DNA of 12,895 nucleotides from CAYPYS01 sp964445715 (lineage in GTDB: Bacteria > Omnitrophota > Gorgyraeia > Gorgyraeales > Gorgyraeaceae): assembly GCA_964445715.1 (NCBI GenBank), contig CAYULJ010000042.1, forward strand, positions 1-12,895, read 5' to 3'. Numbering within the stretch: the stretch's first letter is position 1; each line of letters starts with the position of its first letter. Both the position numbers and the translations under genes were made by a program. The notes under the pieces are model-generated. The model was not told the origin of the DNA, made no database searches, and saw only the letters and a program-made list of their open reading frames with translations. Shown piece after piece: positions 7,016 to 12,895 of the stretch.

Positions 7016-8065
7016 TTAGCTTCCTATCTTCTCCCTGATTATCTGTGCCCTTTTGACGTCACGTTGATTCGGATCCAGTTTTTTCTTTTCAAGTTTCTGC
7101 AGATGGGCTGGCTGCGTAATTATAAACAATTCATTTATAAGTGCCTGATCGAGCTCTTTTATCAATTTCAGATCCACGCCCAGCCTGACAAGCGACAACA
7201 AATCTGTGGTCTCACTGCTTGTTATAATATGCGCGCTCTTTAAAGTGCCATAGGCGCGCCAGATCCTATCCTGCAACACTGATCTGTTTTGGGAATACAA
7301 TGCTTCTCTCGCGCTCTGCTCATGATCTATTATCTGTTTGATGATCCTTTCGATATTGTCGATGATATCCTCTTCCTTATGGCCCAGCGAAACCTGGTTG
7401 GAGATCTGGAAAAAATTTCCACTTGCCTCTGTTCCTTCTCCGTAAAGACCACGCGCAGTGAGGCTGAGTTTCGTAATGGCCTGGAGCACCTTTCCTATCT
7501 GCTTTGTCATTACAAGCGACGGGAGGTGAACCATCACAGACGCCCGCATCCCAGTCCCGGTATTCGTAGGGCACGCTGTCAGATAACCAAAATCTACTGA
7601 ATAAGCATATTGCAATAAGCTGCCGAGATTACTGTCAATATCGTTGATTATATGCCAAGCATCCCTCAGGTCAAAACCTGATTTCATGACCTGCAAGCGC
7701 AAATGGTCCTCTTCGTTTATCATTATGCTTATGACTTCTCTGTCAGCCACGCAAAGACCTTTATTCTCCGCGTCTATTGTATGCTCCTTGCTCATCAGGT
7801 GTCTCTCAACCAGAAACTGCTTATCTATTGTCTCGAGCTTCCCTATATCTAAACAGAGAGAATTTTTTATTTTTTTCGACGACACAATGGCCTGTTTCGA
7901 AAGATGCAAGATTTCCTGCTGCTCCTTCTTGCTCGCCCAATGAGAAAACGGGTACTTTGCCAGGTTCCTGGCCAATCTGATGCGCGACGATATCACTATA
8001 TCAGAATTCGGACCAGTGCATCTAAGCCACTCCCCCTGATTGTTCAGCAGATCACCTAAATTCAT
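7016..8065 (-). CDS. mcsB: McsB, protein arginine kinase
   Basis: This 349-residue protein belongs to the phosphagen-kinase fold family but acts on protein arginine side chains. The N-terminal part carries ISSRIRLARNL (about 25-35), a nucleotide-binding motif. The catalytic loop ACPTNTGTGMRAS (164-176) holds the conserved cysteine at 165. TARGLYGEGTEASGNFFQISN (residues 203-223) forms the second conserved block. Near the C-terminus RDVKRA (335-340) matches the RDxxRA motif that binds phosphoarginine allosterically in Bacillus McsB; true creatine and arginine kinases lack it. The ribosome site GGAGGGAG lies upstream of the ATG. The gene is 41 nt after mcsA and upstream of clpC, the classical order. 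In Bacillus, McsB with McsA tags damaged proteins and repressors for ClpC-ClpP degradation. Confidence 0.95.
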   Translation of the reverse strand: MNLGDLLNNQGEWLRCTGPNSDIVISSRIRLARNLAKYPFSHWASKKEQQEILHLSKQAIVSSKKIKNSLCLDIGKLETIDKQFLVERHLMSKEHTIDAENKGLCVADREVISIMINEEDHLRLQVMKSGFDLRDAWHIINDIDSNLGSLLQYAYSVDFGYLTACPTNTGTGMRASVMVHLPSLVMTKQIGKVLQAITKLSLTARGLYGEGTEASGNFFQISNQVSLGHKEEDIIDNIERIIKQIIDHEQSAREALYSQNRSVLQDRIWRAYGTLKSAHIITSSETTDLLSLVRLGVDLKLIKELDQALINELFIITQPAHLQKLEKKKLDPNQRDVKRAQIIREKIGS

Positions 8066-8106
8066 CTAATACTCCCTCCTACCTTAAGTTCTATGTGGTT
8101 CCGCAG

Positions 8107-8619
8107 TTACTTCTTTTTTCTCTCCAGCCCTCTGATCTTGTCACGTATTTCAGCTGCCTTTTCGAATTCTTCCAATTGTATGGCCTTCTGCAGCTGTTCT
8201 TTTAGTTCCTGTAAATCACTTTTTGCTTTGAGTGTCTTGGCTGCTTTCTTGGTCGGGGACTTGCCGTAATGTTGCGTAGAACCGTGTATCCTTTTTAAAA
8301 GAGGCAGCAGCGCTTCTCTGAAAGCTGTGTAGCACTCTCCGCAACCAAGCCTGCCTACTTTCTTGAAATCCTCATAAGTAAGACCACACCTTGTGCACTT
8401 GGCTTTGGCCTTGGCTTCCTTATTTGTCTTGCTTGTCGTAAACTGAGTCCCCAGATCTGCGAGCCCGGCCAACAAGTCAGCCAGCCCAAAATGACTCTCC
8501 ATCTGAGCGCCTTTTTTCTGAGCGCACGGCTCACAAAGATGCAATTCTGTCATCTTGTCATCTATGATCTCTGTCAAATGTACCGTTGCCTGAGTCTTGC
8601 CACAAATATCACAAACCAT
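8107..8619 (-). CDS. mcsA: McsA, zinc-binding activator of McsB
   Basis: This 170-residue protein has four CxxC pairs, at C3/C6, C29/C32, C75/C78 and C93/C96, enough for two zinc sites. It ends in a UVR motif (about 135-170), also found in ClpC and UvrB, here with EEFEKAAEIRDKI. McsA activates the arginine kinase McsB and, in Bacillus, links stress or metal sensing to ClpC function. The length and layout match the family. The start is supported by GGGGAGG. No ctsR gene precedes it; the upstream neighbour is the aminotransferase gene, with a repeat in between. A lysine-rich linker (about 115-135) separates the second zinc site from the UVR motif. Confidence 0.93.
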   Translation of the reverse strand: MVCDICGKTQATVHLTEIIDDKMTELHLCEPCAQKKGAQMESHFGLADLLAGLADLGTQFTTSKTNKEAKAKAKCTRCGLTYEDFKKVGRLGCGECYTAFREALLPLLKRIHGSTQHYGKSPTKKAAKTLKAKSDLQELKEQLQKAIQLEEFEKAAEIRDKIRGLERKKK

Positions 8620-8651
8620 AAGTTACGCCTCCCCAAACATAGCAAATATCC

Positions 8652-8711
8652 CTTAAAGTCACATACCACTTCGTGGCACAGGCTTTTCCAATGTTGAAGT
8701 GTGAACTTAAG
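8652..8711. repeat. 60-bp palindromic repeat copy, between ilvE and mcsA
   Basis: This copy has the same length and order of parts as 4417-4476: an outer arm beginning CTTAAAGTCACA, the hairpin CCACTTCGTGG, then an outer arm TGTGAACTTAAG. It differs from 4417-4476 at about 8 of 60 positions, including two in the left arm that weaken the outer stem. It begins 21 bases after the ilvE stop, farther than the other copies. I saw no CtsR operator or CIRCE element in the ilvE-mcsA gap. Confidence 0.85.
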
Positions 8712-8732
8712 CAGTTTTCCGTAACTTCTTTT

Positions 8733-9605
8733 CTAATATTCCACACCGTCGATCTTTGTCAATTTCCTGAATTCCTGCACCAGCTTCAATGTTATCTTGC
8801 CAGGCTTTCCATTACCAACGACTCTCTCCTCGATACTGACAACAGGCACGATCTCAGCAGCTGTACCAGTTAAAAAGCATTCGTTCGCTGTAAAAAGATT
8901 GTGTCTCGTGAGCACTTCTTCTTTGATCTCAAGCCCTATCTTCTTTCCAATGTCCATCACTGCTGCGCGCGTAATGCCTTTTAAAATCCCTAAATACGCA
9001 GGCGGGGTCACCAGCGACCCGTCTTTTATAATAAAAATATTATCGCCTGTACACTCTGCTACATAACCAGATGCCGTAAACATTAAAGCCTCTTCATATC
9101 CGCTGTTCAACGCCTCTATCTTCGCCAGAATGTTATTAAGATAATTCAATGACTTGATCTGCGGGTTCAAGGCCTCAGGAAAATTCCTGGGTGTCGGCAC
9201 AGTAATAAGCTTCAGGCCTTCCCTGTATAGTTTCTCAGGGTAAAGCGCTATCTTGTCTGTAATGATTATGATGGATGGCGCCTTGCATTTCCTGGGGTCA
9301 AGCCCTAAATCCCCGATGCCCCTTGTGGCAATAAGCCGGATATACGCGTCATCCAGTTTATTAAGCTTCAATGTGTCAACAACTGCCTTCATCATTTCCT
9401 TTTTGGAAATACTTATCTTCAACATAATACCCTGGGCAGACTCGTAGAGCCTATCCACGTGCTCTTCTAATTTAAAAACCAGCCTTTTATACGAACGAAT
9501 GCCCTCAAAGACGCCGTCGCCATACAAAAGCCCGTGATCAAAAACAGAAATCTTAGCGTCTTTCTTGTCAAAATATTCACCATTGATATAGACTTTCGGG
9601 CTCAT
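8733..9605 (-). CDS. ilvE: Branched-chain amino acid aminotransferase (class IV PLP enzyme)
   Basis: This 290-residue enzyme is a fold-type IV pyridoxal-phosphate aminotransferase that interconverts leucine, isoleucine and valine with their 2-oxo acids using glutamate. FDHGLLYGDGVFEGIR (22-37) is the N-terminal family signature. K151 in IKSLNYLNNILAK is the expected Schiff-base lysine, and E184 in GYVAECTGDNIF is the conserved acid near the cofactor nitrogen. GLDPRKC (101-107) is typical of the prokaryotic IlvE branch. D-amino acid aminotransferase and aminodeoxychorismate lyase are related and cannot be fully excluded. The start is supported by AAGGAGG. It sits between lolD and mcsA with repeats on both sides, and shows no functional link to either. 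Confidence 0.88.
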   Translation of the reverse strand: MSPKVYINGEYFDKKDAKISVFDHGLLYGDGVFEGIRSYKRLVFKLEEHVDRLYESAQGIMLKISISKKEMMKAVVDTLKLNKLDDAYIRLIATRGIGDLGLDPRKCKAPSIIIITDKIALYPEKLYREGLKLITVPTPRNFPEALNPQIKSLNYLNNILAKIEALNSGYEEALMFTASGYVAECTGDNIFIIKDGSLVTPPAYLGILKGITRAAVMDIGKKIGLEIKEEVLTRHNLFTANECFLTGTAAEIVPVVSIEERVVGNGKPGKITLKLVQEFRKLTKIDGVEY

Positions 9606-9619
9606 ATCGCCTCCTTATA

Positions 9620-9678
9620 TTAGTGAATAGTGAATGGTAGTTGGTGAATGGCGCTATTTACTATTCACAATTCACTAA
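9620..9678. repeat. 7-bp-periodic inverted repeat upstream of ilvE
   Basis: Arms TTAGTGAATAGTGAAT (9620-9635) and ATTCACAATTCACTAA (9663-9678) are complementary with one mismatch. Each arm is built from AGTGAAT-like heptamers, and another GGTGAATGG lies in the loop. It occupies the 104-nt gap between ilvE and lolD, about six bases upstream of the ilvE ribosome site. Its right arm overlaps the left end of the neighbouring CTTAAG-type hairpin by a few bases. I saw no confident promoter in this gap. Confidence 0.75.
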
Positions 9679-9714
9679 GTTTACACTTTAACATTGTTAA
9701 AGTGTAAACTTAAG
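9675..9714. repeat. Short (40 bp) palindromic repeat copy overlapping the lolD stop codon
   Basis: A perfect stem of 17 bp pairs 9676-9692 with 9696-9712 around an ATT loop, with the family core AAGTTTACACTTTAAC. The terminal CTTAAG (9709-9714) contains the lolD stop codon (TAA, minus strand, 9710-9712). The right half is the same 23-base sequence as the right half of the 60-bp copy after clpC. Confidence 0.93.
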
Positions 9715-10411
9715 ATTCTATTCTACCGTCTTTTATTTCTAAAATCCTATTCGCTCTCTTAGCGAGCTCTTTATCATGTGTGGCAATAATAATTGCTGTG
9801 CCGTTTTTATTCAACTCAAATAAAATCCTGAGTATCTCCTCTCCCATGTCTGAATCAAGATTCCCTGTTGGCTCGTCGCACAAGAGTATGTCGGGATCAT
9901 TTATCAAGGCGCGGCCAATCGCCACCCTCTGCTGTTCGCCTCCTGAAAGTTCGCTCGGCTTATGGTGCAATCTTTCGCCAAGTCCAAACTGCCGCAATAA
10001 TGTCTCTGCCTTCTTTCGTATATCGTATATCGTATTTCGTATTTCGTTTGACGATATACGAACGACGAACGACGAACGACGAATTAACGCTGGCATAATT
10101 GCATTCTCCAAGGCAGTGAACTCGGGCATAAGATGGTAAAACTGAAAAACAAACCCGACCTTCTGATTCCTGAGTCGCGCCCTTGTTCTGTCCGGCAATG
10201 CGTAAAAATCTTTGTCATGCAAAAAAACATTGCCTGATGTAGGCCGGTCTATGCCTCCTATTATATGCAAAAGCGTCGACTTCCCAGCGCCAGACGGCCC
10301 GACCAGCGCTATTGATTCTCCTTTTTTAATCTCAAGATCTATGCCTTTTAGTACACGTAAATCTTTTTTTCCGTATTTGTAAATCTTATGTATGCCCTCT
10401 GCTCGTAACAT
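9710..10411 (-). CDS. lolD: LolD-type lipoprotein-releasing ABC ATPase, with an in-frame repeat insertion
   Basis: This 233-residue ATPase powers LolC/E extraction of lipoproteins from the inner membrane. It has Walker A GPSGAGKS (38-45), the Q-loop Q90, signature LSGGEQ (155-160), Walker B ILLCDE (175-180) and switch histidine H212. FYHLMPEFTALEN (91-103) matches the LolD-specific stretch in E. coli (FHHLLPDFTALEN). It starts 3 nt after the lolC/E stop, so the pair is co-translated. Residues 111-131 (RRSSFVVRIS... to ...YDIR) are encoded by a 7-bp tandem palindromic repeat and lengthen the loop between the Q-loop and the signature by about 13 residues against E. coli LolD. The stop codon lies inside a CTTAAG-ended repeat. 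MacB-type ATPases are similar, but the partner is LolC/E-like. Confidence 0.9.
   Translation of the reverse strand: MLRAEGIHKIYKYGKKDLRVLKGIDLEIKKGESIALVGPSGAGKSTLLHIIGGIDRPTSGNVFLHDKDFYALPDRTRARLRNQKVGFVFQFYHLMPEFTALENAIMPALIRRSSFVVRISSNEIRNTIYDIRKKAETLLRQFGLGERLHHKPSELSGGEQQRVAIGRALINDPDILLCDEPTGNLDSDMGEEILRILFELNKNGTAIIIATHDKELAKRANRILEIKDGRIES
10017..10083. repeat. 7-bp tandem palindromic repeat inside lolD
   Basis: Read on the plus strand, four heptamers of CGTATAT/CGTATTT type (10017-10044) are followed by a short centre, CGATATA, and then three copies of CGAACGA (10059-10079) and a CGAA remnant. The two halves are roughly inverted (CGTNNNT against its complement). The block translates without stops in the lolD frame, where 63 bases give 21 codons. 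The low-complexity product (RRSSFVVRI..., NEIRNTIYDIR) is unlike the rest of LolD. Confidence 0.88.
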
Positions 10412-10414
10412 AAA

Positions 10415-11596
10415 CTACTCGTATCTCAACGCCTGCACAGGTTCCATGCTCGCTGCCTTCCACGCAGGATACACAGTTGAAATCAAGCTGATAACTATTG
10501 CAGCGACTATCACGATTGCTGAGTCTGTCACGTTGACATTGACAGGGAGCTTGTCGATATAATAAATATCTCTCGGCAATTTCACAAACTCATACGTCTC
10601 TAAAAGGTGACACAGTAAAAATCCGCCTGCTGCGCCCAGCGCCGTGCCTAAACATCCTATAAAAAATCCATTCAGCATAAAAATGTTTCCTATGCTCAAA
10701 TTCCTCATGCCAATGGATTTTAAAATGCCTATGTCTCTTGTCTTCTCAGTGACCATCATGGTCAATGTGCTTACGATATTGAAACAAGCAACGAGCACAA
10801 TGAGCGCGAGTATGATAAACATTGTGATCTTTTCCAATTTCAACGCGTTGAATAAATTCTTGTTCAGATCTGCCCAGCTCCTGGCCCAATAACTATAACC
10901 GATAGAAGCTTGTATTTCATCCCTTATGTTGTTCGCTTCGTAGGCATTGTCTACCTTCACGCCTATGCCACCTGCCAGATTTCCAACATCATAAAAATCC
11001 TGCGCAGCCTCCAGGCTCGTAAATACAAGATTCATATCATAGTCGAACATGTCAGACTTGAATATTCCTATGACAGTGAAAGCCCTTGGTTTTGTATTTG
11101 CAGCTGATATCAAAGAGACAGTGTCGCCGAGTCGCAGATTCAACCTCCACGCAAGCTCTCTTCCTATTAGCACCGTATCTCCTGCCAGCTCGAAGCTCCC
11201 AGAGATCAAATATTTTTTTAAATTCGAGACTTCCTTTTCTCTCTGCGGGTCAATGCCCCTGAACAACACTCCAGTGACCTGGTCCTTCTGCCTGATCAGC
11301 GCCTGACCGTTTACAAAAGGTGCGCTCGCTACGACGTGCGAGATGCTGTTTATCTCCTCTACCAGTGCATTGTAATCCTCTATGCCGCCGTCTTTTTCTA
11401 TCACAATATGCGAGTTCGTGCCCACTATCTTTTCGCGCAGGTCATTGTCAAAACCACTCATGACCGAGAGCACGACAATGAGCGCCATCACACCAACAGC
11501 CACGCCCAAAATAGAGATCAGGCTGATAAAAGAGATAAATCTCTCCTTGCGCCTTGAAAACAAATACCTCAAACTTATCCAAAACTCACACTTCAT
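10415..11596 (-). CDS. lolC: LolC/LolE-type lipoprotein-releasing permease
   Basis: This 393-residue protein has one N-terminal membrane helix (about 20-45), a large periplasmic MacB-like domain (about 50-250) and three C-terminal helices (about 257-282, 303-333 and 357-378). TEKTRDIGILKSIGM (283-297) is the coupling-region motif, and it ends in the typical PVQALRYE. It works with the adjacent lolD product to release lipoproteins for transfer to the outer membrane. A single gene here may serve as both LolC and LolE (LolF-like); LolA and LolB are not in the window. The frame is open back to a GTG at 11662, but that stretch is repeat sequence, so I chose the ATG at 11596, where residues WISLRYLFSRRKERF match the family. 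No Shine-Dalgarno site is seen there, unlike most neighbours. Confidence 0.9.
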   Translation of the reverse strand: MKCEFWISLRYLFSRRKERFISFISLISILGVAVGVMALIVVLSVMSGFDNDLREKIVGTNSHIVIEKDGGIEDYNALVEEINSISHVVASAPFVNGQALIRQKDQVTGVLFRGIDPQREKEVSNLKKYLISGSFELAGDTVLIGRELAWRLNLRLGDTVSLISAANTKPRAFTVIGIFKSDMFDYDMNLVFTSLEAAQDFYDVGNLAGGIGVKVDNAYEANNIRDEIQASIGYSYWARSWADLNKNLFNALKLEKITMFIILALIVLVACFNIVSTLTMMVTEKTRDIGILKSIGMRNLSIGNIFMLNGFFIGCLGTALGAAGGFLLCHLLETYEFVKLPRDIYYIDKLPVNVNVTDSAIVIVAAIVISLISTVYPAWKAASMEPVQALRYE

Positions 11597-11623
11597 GAAA
11601 ATAGCGGGACAACGCTGAGCTAC

Positions 11624-11683
11624 ATTAAGTTTACACTTCAACAATGGGAAAGCATGTGCCACGAAGTGGTATGTAAACTTAAG
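11624..11683. repeat. 60-bp palindromic repeat copy (inverted orientation) overlapping the lysS stop codon
   Basis: This is the reverse orientation of the copies at 4417 and 8652: TTAAGTTTACAC..., then the hairpin CCACGAAGTGG, then TGTAAACTTAAG. The outer TTAAGTTTACA (11625-11635) pairs perfectly with 11672-11682. The lysS stop codon (11679-11681) lies inside its terminal CTTAAG. It fills most of the 82-nt gap between lysS and the chosen lolC/E start. Confidence 0.9.
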
Positions 11684-12895
11684 CTTCGGGTTTTAGCTGC
11701 GGGAACAGGATCACGTCGCGTATTGCAGGCTGGTTAGCGAGAATCATCACCAGCCTGTCTATGCCAATGCCCAGCCCGCCTGCCGGAGGCATGCCATACT
11801 CTAACGCGCGCACAAAATCCTCGTCAATCTTCTTCACGCCTTCCTGTCCTACTAACTGTTCTTCAAATCGCTTTCGCTGCTCTATCGGATCATTGAGCTC
11901 TGAATACGCGTTCGCAACTTCTATACCACCCATAAAAAGCTCAAACCTATCCGTAAGTAAAGGATTGTCCTCTTTTCTCTTTGCCAAAGGGCAGATATCC
12001 GCAAATAAGTCAATGACGAATATCGGCTTGTCCTTTGTCTCCGGCTCCAGCATATCTGAAATAATATTCACTATCTGAGAACGCGTAATATCTTTACCTT
12101 TGAAATCCATGCCTTTATTCTTGAGCTTTTTGACCCATTCTTTTGTCGGGTCATCAGGATTTATGTCAAACCGCTTTTTGATCTCATCTGCGAATGACCA
12201 TTTGGGCCACGGCGTTTCAAAATCAATGTCTTGCTTCCCAAATCTAACCCTGGTCGTACCCAAGACCTCTTTTGCCACATGGCTGAATAATTCCTCTGTA
12301 AGCCGCATCATGCCTTCACAATCAGAATATGCCTCGTATACCTCGAGCATTGTAAATTCAGGATTATGCCTGATAGAAATTCCCTCGTTTCTGAAATTTC
12401 TATTCAACTCGTAGACCTTGTCAAATCCACCCACGAGTAACCTTTTCAAATGCAACTCCGGCGCAAGCCTCAGGAACAGATCCATGTCAAGCGCCTTGTG
12501 ATGTGTCTTGAAAGGCTCGCCAACTGCGCCCCCTGCCAACGAATGCATCATCGGAGTCTCGACTTCCAGAAAGCCTTTCTCGTCTAAAAAACTTCTTATC
12601 TTCGCAACAACTTTGCTGCGCAGTTTAAAGACATTGCGTACGTCTTCATTTACGATCAGGTCCACATATCTCTGGCGATATCTTATCTCAACATCGTTCA
12701 GGCCATGCCATTTCTCAGGAAGAGGCCGAAGACCTTTGGAAAGCAATGTTATTTCAGATGCGTTTATCGTGATCTCTCCTGTACGGGTTTTAAACAAGCT
12801 CCCCCTTACCCCCAATATATCACCTATATCTAATCTTTTTAATATATTATCATATATATCTGTGCCAATATTATTATTCTTTATATATACCTGTA
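11679..12895 (-). CDS. lysS: Lysyl-tRNA synthetase, class II (5' end beyond the window)
   Basis: The frame stays open to the window edge, giving 404 visible residues. Only the N-terminal 80-100 residues of a typical protein of about 490-500 are missing. The visible start (QVYIKNNNIGTDIYD...) belongs to the tRNA anticodon-binding OB fold. Class II motif 1 includes FLEVETPMM, motif 2 is NFRNEGISIRHNPEF, and motif 3 is GGLGIGIDRLVMIL near the C-terminus. The protein attaches lysine to tRNA-Lys in the cytoplasm. It ends in FPQLKPEA, close to the usual LysS terminus, with its TAA inside the terminal CTTAAG of a repeat. A TTG near 12815 is not the real start, because conserved LysS sequence continues upstream of it. 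Confidence 0.96.
   Translation of the reverse strand, partial: QVYIKNNNIGTDIYDNILKRLDIGDILGVRGSLFKTRTGEITINASEITLLSKGLRPLPEKWHGLNDVEIRYRQRYVDLIVNEDVRNVFKLRSKVVAKIRSFLDEKGFLEVETPMMHSLAGGAVGEPFKTHHKALDMDLFLRLAPELHLKRLLVGGFDKVYELNRNFRNEGISIRHNPEFTMLEVYEAYSDCEGMMRLTEELFSHVAKEVLGTTRVRFGKQDIDFETPWPKWSFADEIKKRFDINPDDPTKEWVKKLKNKGMDFKGKDITRSQIVNIISDMLEPETKDKPIFVIDLFADICPLAKRKEDNPLLTDRFELFMGGIEVANAYSELNDPIEQRKRFEEQLVGQEGVKKIDEDFVRALEYGMPPAGGLGIGIDRLVMILANQPAIRDVILFPQLKPEA

Noticed and set aside
6986..7243. Plus-strand frame starting MLKCKLK, similar to MAQAFPMLKCELK at 8673, suggesting a repeated small peptide gene
   Set aside because: The shared residues come entirely from the repeat; after it each frame runs antisense into a different known gene, so no conserved peptide exists.
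8620..8732. CtsR or CIRCE operator before mcsA
   Set aside because: Neither a GGTCAAA-type heptad pair nor a TTAGCACTC/GAGTGCTAA pair is present.
10017..10083. CRISPR array, because of short regular repeats
   Set aside because: The unit is 7 bp, tandem without spacers, and translated within lolD.
11597..11662. lolC/E starting at the GTG at 11662
   Set aside because: The extra 22 residues are mainly repeat translation, and family similarity starts at the ATG at 11596.

Overview
All twelve genes that can be supported lie on the minus strand, so transcription runs from the right edge to the left. The organism looks like a diderm bacterium from a candidate phylum. LolC/E-LolD and MlaE-F-D imply an outer membrane, while McsA-McsB-ClpC and the YacL-type PIN protein are best known from Firmicutes. 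Omnitrophota or a similar lineage is my guess from this mix and from the repeat-rich intergenic DNA; the window holds no marker that settles it. Shine-Dalgarno sites are strong (GGAGG type) before yacL, mlaD, clpC, mcsB, mcsA and ilvE.

In transcription order: lysS (5' part beyond the right edge), lolC/E, lolD, a class IV branched-chain aminotransferase (ilvE), mcsA, mcsB, clpC, an AsmA/TamB-like membrane-anchored protein of no known name, mlaE, mlaF, mlaD, and a YacL-like PIN protein cut by the left edge. Three functional blocks emerge: lipoprotein export from the inner membrane (LolC/E + LolD), protein arginine phosphorylation and ClpC-dependent quality control (McsA, McsB, ClpC), and inner-to-outer membrane lipid traffic (AsmA-like + MlaEFD). 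The backbone lysS ... mcsA-mcsB-clpC ... yacL matches the Bacillus subtilis order, with envelope genes placed where radA and disA sit and ctsR missing.

The most unusual content is between and within the genes. Six copies of a palindromic repeat with CTTAAG-type ends lie at or just after the stop codons of lysS, lolD, ilvE, mcsB, clpC and mlaD. Three copies are exactly 60 bp, two are 40-41 bp simple hairpins, and one is an 83-bp form holding a perfect 54-bp palindrome. In lysS and lolD the stop codon itself lies inside the terminal TTAA. Two other kinds of inverted repeat are present: 7-bp-periodic palindromes (one before ilvE, one inserted in frame inside lolD) and a long imperfect stem between the AsmA-like gene and mlaE. 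No RNA genes, CRISPR arrays, transposase genes or phage genes were seen.
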